A stretch of 6,782 nt of DNA from the NCBI GenBank assembly GCA_003455565.1, contig DMQW01000166.1, positions 1 to 6,782 on the forward strand. The letters run 5' to 3'. The notes below the pieces were generated by a model. The model did not search any database. It worked only from the letters and a program-made list of their open reading frames with translations, and was not told where the DNA came from. Made by a program: the position numbers and the translations under genes. This DNA is from Limisphaerales bacterium. Its GTDB lineage: Bacteria > Verrucomicrobiota > Verrucomicrobiia > Limisphaerales > UBA11358. Within the stretch, counting starts at the first letter, position 1. Each line of letters opens with the position of its first letter. Below are positions 6,379 through 6,782 of the stretch, piece by piece.

Positions 6379-6782
6379 AAACGTCCCGGACCAAAATAAT
6401 TCTGACGCTCGCGCTCGCGCTGGCGGGCGGCCTCGGCGCCTGGGCACAATCAAACCAGGTGCCGGGCGCGGAGGATTATGCGGCGTTCAGCCGGTTCATC
6501 ACGGACCGAAACATTTTTGACGCGAACCGGCAGCCGCGTTATTCGTCGGGCAGAACTCGACCCACAACCCGTCCGCGCACCCATTCGTCGTCGGCACCGG
6601 CGTTCACGCTGGTCGGCACGATGAGCTACGGCAAGGGGCTGTTCGCGTTTTTCAACGGAAACAATTCCGATCTGAAAAAAGCGCTGCCGGTCGCGGAAAG
6701 CATCGCGGGCTACACCGTCACGGAAATTTCGCACAGCCGCGTCAAGCTGGAATCCGCCGACAAAAAACAAAAAGTGGAAATG
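6375..6782 (+). CDS. GspC/PilP-like periplasmic protein (3'-truncated)
   Basis: An ATG overlapping the gspM stop (ATGA) opens a frame that runs 136 codons to the window edge without a stop. Residues 1-24 look like a signal peptide: basic start (K2, R5, K7), hydrophobic core (8-21) and AWA before Q25, a signal peptidase I type site; no lipobox Cys. Next come FITDRNIFDANRQPR (about 41-55), a basic low-complexity linker rich in R, S, T and P (55-75), and a beta-type domain from FTLVGTMS (77) through AFFNG (91-95) to ITEIS-like TVTEIS (114-119) and RVKLES (122-127). That last order (L-x-G-x-x, then a V-x-E-I strand, then R-V-x-L-E) resembles the HR domain of GspC and the core of PilP, which contact the secretin. 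The identification is by fold pattern and position, so moderate. A secretin gene would be expected next. Confidence 0.65.
   Translation, partial: MKTSRTKIILTLALALAGGLGAWAQSNQVPGAEDYAAFSRFITDRNIFDANRQPRYSSGRTRPTTRPRTHSSSAPAFTLVGTMSYGKGLFAFFNGNNSDLKKALPVAESIAGYTVTEISHSRVKLESADKKQKVEM

Noticed and set aside
6600..6617. AFTLVG in the last gene as a sixth pseudopilin motif
   Set aside because: It is at residues 76-81, has Gly where Glu5 is needed, and no hydrophobic helix follows; it is the first strand of the GspC/PilP-like domain.

Overview
This window is an interior slice of a type II secretion system (T2SS, Gsp) operon. All nine recognisable genes lie on the + strand, and gaps between genes are at most 13 bases. 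In order they are gspF (5' end outside the window), the five pseudopilin genes gspG, gspH, gspI, gspJ and gspK, a gspL/PilM-PilN-like gene, a gspM/PilO-like gene, and the start of a GspC/PilP-like gene that runs off the 3' edge. No RNA gene, mobile element, CRISPR array, terminator or stand-alone promoter is visible. The operon promoter must lie upstream of the window.

The likely source is a member of the PVC superphylum, most plausibly Verrucomicrobiota (Pedosphaera/Limisphaerales type). This rests on GC-rich coding sequence with mixed GAA/AAA/TTT usage, AFTL-type prepilin motifs, a GspK with EF-hand-like loops, and a GspC/PilP-like gene placed after L and M. No taxonomic marker gene is present, so this is an inference.

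Layout: 1-999 inner-membrane platform protein GspF; 1013-3038 pseudopilins G, H, I and J; 3046-4395 the tip pseudopilin GspK; 4392-5852 GspL-like; 5842-6378 GspM-like; 6375-6782 a secreted or periplasmic GspC/PilP-like protein. Many junctions overlap: G/H by 29 bases, H/I by 26, I/J by 4, K/L by 4, L/M by 11 and M/C by 4. This suggests translational coupling. Only gspH and gspM have a clear Shine-Dalgarno sequence.

Working model: GspF with an ATPase (expected upstream) drives assembly of a GspG pseudopilus capped by H, I, J and K. L and M form the inner-membrane assembly platform, and the last protein would connect it to a secretin expected downstream.

The points most worth checking are: (1) all five pseudopilins carry Ala instead of Gly at the prepilin-peptidase -1 position; (2) the first 50-80 codons of gspF have a strikingly different, almost purely G/C-ending codon usage and an actinobacterial-looking protein sequence, so the gene may be a recombination or assembly chimera; (3) GspL keeps a PilN-like FEFLPPK motif at a PilM-PilN fusion joint; (4) the GspC/PilP-like protein appears to have a cleavable signal peptide rather than a membrane or lipid anchor.
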